DNA of 12,969 bases from DAOUFU01 sp034429275 (GTDB lineage Bacteria; Chloroflexota; Anaerolineae; Aggregatilineales; Aggregatilineaceae). Positions 12,021 to 12,969 of the stretch are shown here, in pieces; position 1 is the stretch's first letter; every line of letters starts with the position of its first letter. The DNA is taken from the NCBI GenBank assembly GCA_034429275.1, contig DAOUFU010000155.1, positions 1 to 12,969 on the forward strand, in the 5' to 3' direction. The notes beneath the pieces are model-generated. The model saw nothing but the letters and a program-made list of their open reading frames with translations, did no database searches and was not told where the DNA came from. The position numbers and the translations under genes were made by a program.

Positions 12021-12969
12021 ATGAAACTGGAATCCTTGATCGGCGGCCTCAACCATGCCAACCCCGCCGTGCGCCTCGATGTTGTGCGCGTCATCGGCAT
12101 GATCGACGAAGTGCGCGCTCTCGATGCGCTCCGCGCGCGGTACCAGCAGGAGCCGGAAGACAGCATCCGCCAGGCGATCAGTTGGGCGGGCAAGCGTCTG
12201 CTCCAGGCCCAGCAGGCGGGCTATTCCACCCTCAACGAGATTTTCCGCTATTTCAATATCGACCGCGAGATCGAAAACACGCCCGACGCGCTCGAAGCCG
12301 AGATGATGCGCAAGCTCGAAGACCAGCTTGCCAGCGATGTCCACCAGATGCGCCTCAGCGCCCACAAAAAGCAGTTGGGCATCAGCGCCGCCGCCGGGAT
12401 AGGCATGGCCGTCCTGGGCAGCACCACGATGGGCATCAGCGCTGCCATGAGCGGCATGACCACCGGGGCCGGCTTTGCCAGTTCCAACATGGGCGATGAT
12501 CGCCCACAGCTCGGCACCACGCGCAATCCCCCCACCGCGCCCACCAATGCCGACATCAGCACCTGGGTCAAGCGCCTGCGCGAAGGCAAGCTGCCCGCCC
12601 AGCGCGAAGCCGCCATCCTGGAACTGTCCGGCTTGAACAATCCCGCCGCCCTGCCCCATCTCGCCGCTGCCTTCATCGGCGATGAATCGCCCCAGGTCCG
12701 CGAAACCGCCCAGCGCTACGGCAAAATCCTCTATTGGAACTCCGTCTATTGGGACCTGGAACGCGATGGCACCATCAAAGCAGAGATGGAGCGCCGCCTG
12801 CACGCCATGGGCAAACGGACCGAGGTCGTCGGCACCGCCCCCTCAGCAGGGACGCCTGCCGCGCCGGGTGTAGCCGCTCCCAACGCGCCGGTGACGCCTC
12901 CGCCCGCCGAACCCCAGGTGGACATCGGCGAAATCCTGCGCCGCGCCCAGCAAGATCGCGAGCAGCGTA
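12021..12969 (+). CDS. HEAT-repeat protein with a hydrophobic segment (incomplete at the right edge)
   Basis: An open frame runs from the ATG at 12021 to the window end without a stop, giving 316 residues so far. AGGAG lies eight bases upstream. Residues about 1-62 (LIGGLNHANPAVRLDVVRVI and following) and about 185-238 (LREGKLPAQREAAILELSGL, then DESPQVRETAQRYGKIL) have the helical hairpin pattern of HEAT repeats. Between them is a long helix (about 85-117) and a Gly/Ala/Met-rich hydrophobic stretch (about 118-152) that could be one membrane segment or a glycine-zipper helix. A Pro/Ala linker (about 272-298) leads to a further charged helix (DIGEILRRAQQDREQR). HEAT repeats usually mediate protein contacts. 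No enzyme domain is visible, and its partner is unknown. Confidence 0.85.
   Translation, partial: MKLESLIGGLNHANPAVRLDVVRVIGMIDEVRALDALRARYQQEPEDSIRQAISWAGKRLLQAQQAGYSTLNEIFRYFNIDREIENTPDALEAEMMRKLEDQLASDVHQMRLSAHKKQLGISAAAGIGMAVLGSTTMGISAAMSGMTTGAGFASSNMGDDRPQLGTTRNPPTAPTNADISTWVKRLREGKLPAQREAAILELSGLNNPAALPHLAAAFIGDESPQVRETAQRYGKILYWNSVYWDLERDGTIKAEMERRLHAMGKRTEVVGTAPSAGTPAAPGVAAPNAPVTPPPAEPQVDIGEILRRAQQDREQR

Noticed and set aside
11961..12803. Minus-strand open frame of 280 codons opposite the HEAT-repeat gene
   Set aside because: The plus-strand frame has a good ribosome binding site, a promoter and HEAT-like helices. The minus frame has a Gly/Ala/Asp/His-rich shadow composition.

Overview
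The window is high-GC bacterial DNA and most likely comes from a Chloroflexota (Anaerolineae-like) genome. The evidence is indirect: secreted proteins that join DUF4397 or SGNH-like domains to bacterial SH3 domains, a short-type adenosylhomocysteinase, a CopZ-type Fe-S/Zn metallochaperone and a DUF4342 protein, all with good Shine-Dalgarno sites and sigma-70-like promoters. No mobile element, CRISPR array, rRNA or tRNA was seen. The taxonomic call is inference from gene content, not from a marker gene.

Left part (1-3024). A membrane-anchored DsbA-like thiol oxidoreductase (minus) is divergent from a pyrimidine-nucleoside phosphorylase (plus). The phosphorylase is followed by a DUF4342 protein with two plausible starts, and this plus-strand unit ends at a very good intrinsic terminator (2976-3024).

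Middle intergenic region (2946-3453, about 500 bases). This is the most unusual stretch. It has no convincing protein gene. It holds a 10-bp perfect inverted repeat (3061-3208) enclosing smaller hairpins. A near-consensus promoter (TTGACA, 17 bases, TATACT) follows, with an intrinsic terminator about 150 bases downstream. That is the layout of a small RNA gene. The predicted RNA carries a C/U-rich segment containing CCTCCTT, identical to the 16S anti-Shine-Dalgarno core, and a possible leaderless 25-codon ORF.

Minus-strand block (3454-11183). In transcription order it contains a PfkB sugar/nucleoside kinase, a GNAT acetyltransferase, an AhpD/CMD-family protein, adenosylhomocysteinase (own promoter likely), a secreted SH3b plus SGNH-like protein, and a large secreted DUF4397/SH3b protein. 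Adenosylhomocysteinase releases adenosine, so the PfkB kinase could be an adenosine kinase pulling the S-adenosylmethionine cycle forward. That functional link is inference from proximity. The two secreted proteins share an SH3b-type module and probably act at the cell surface.

Right part (11221-12969). A CopZ-like protein (zinc site plus BFD-like [2Fe-2S] domain, no copper-binding HMA domain) is divergent from the PfkB kinase across an imperfect inverted repeat. A HEAT-repeat protein with a hydrophobic Gly/Ala/Met-rich segment then runs off the right edge.
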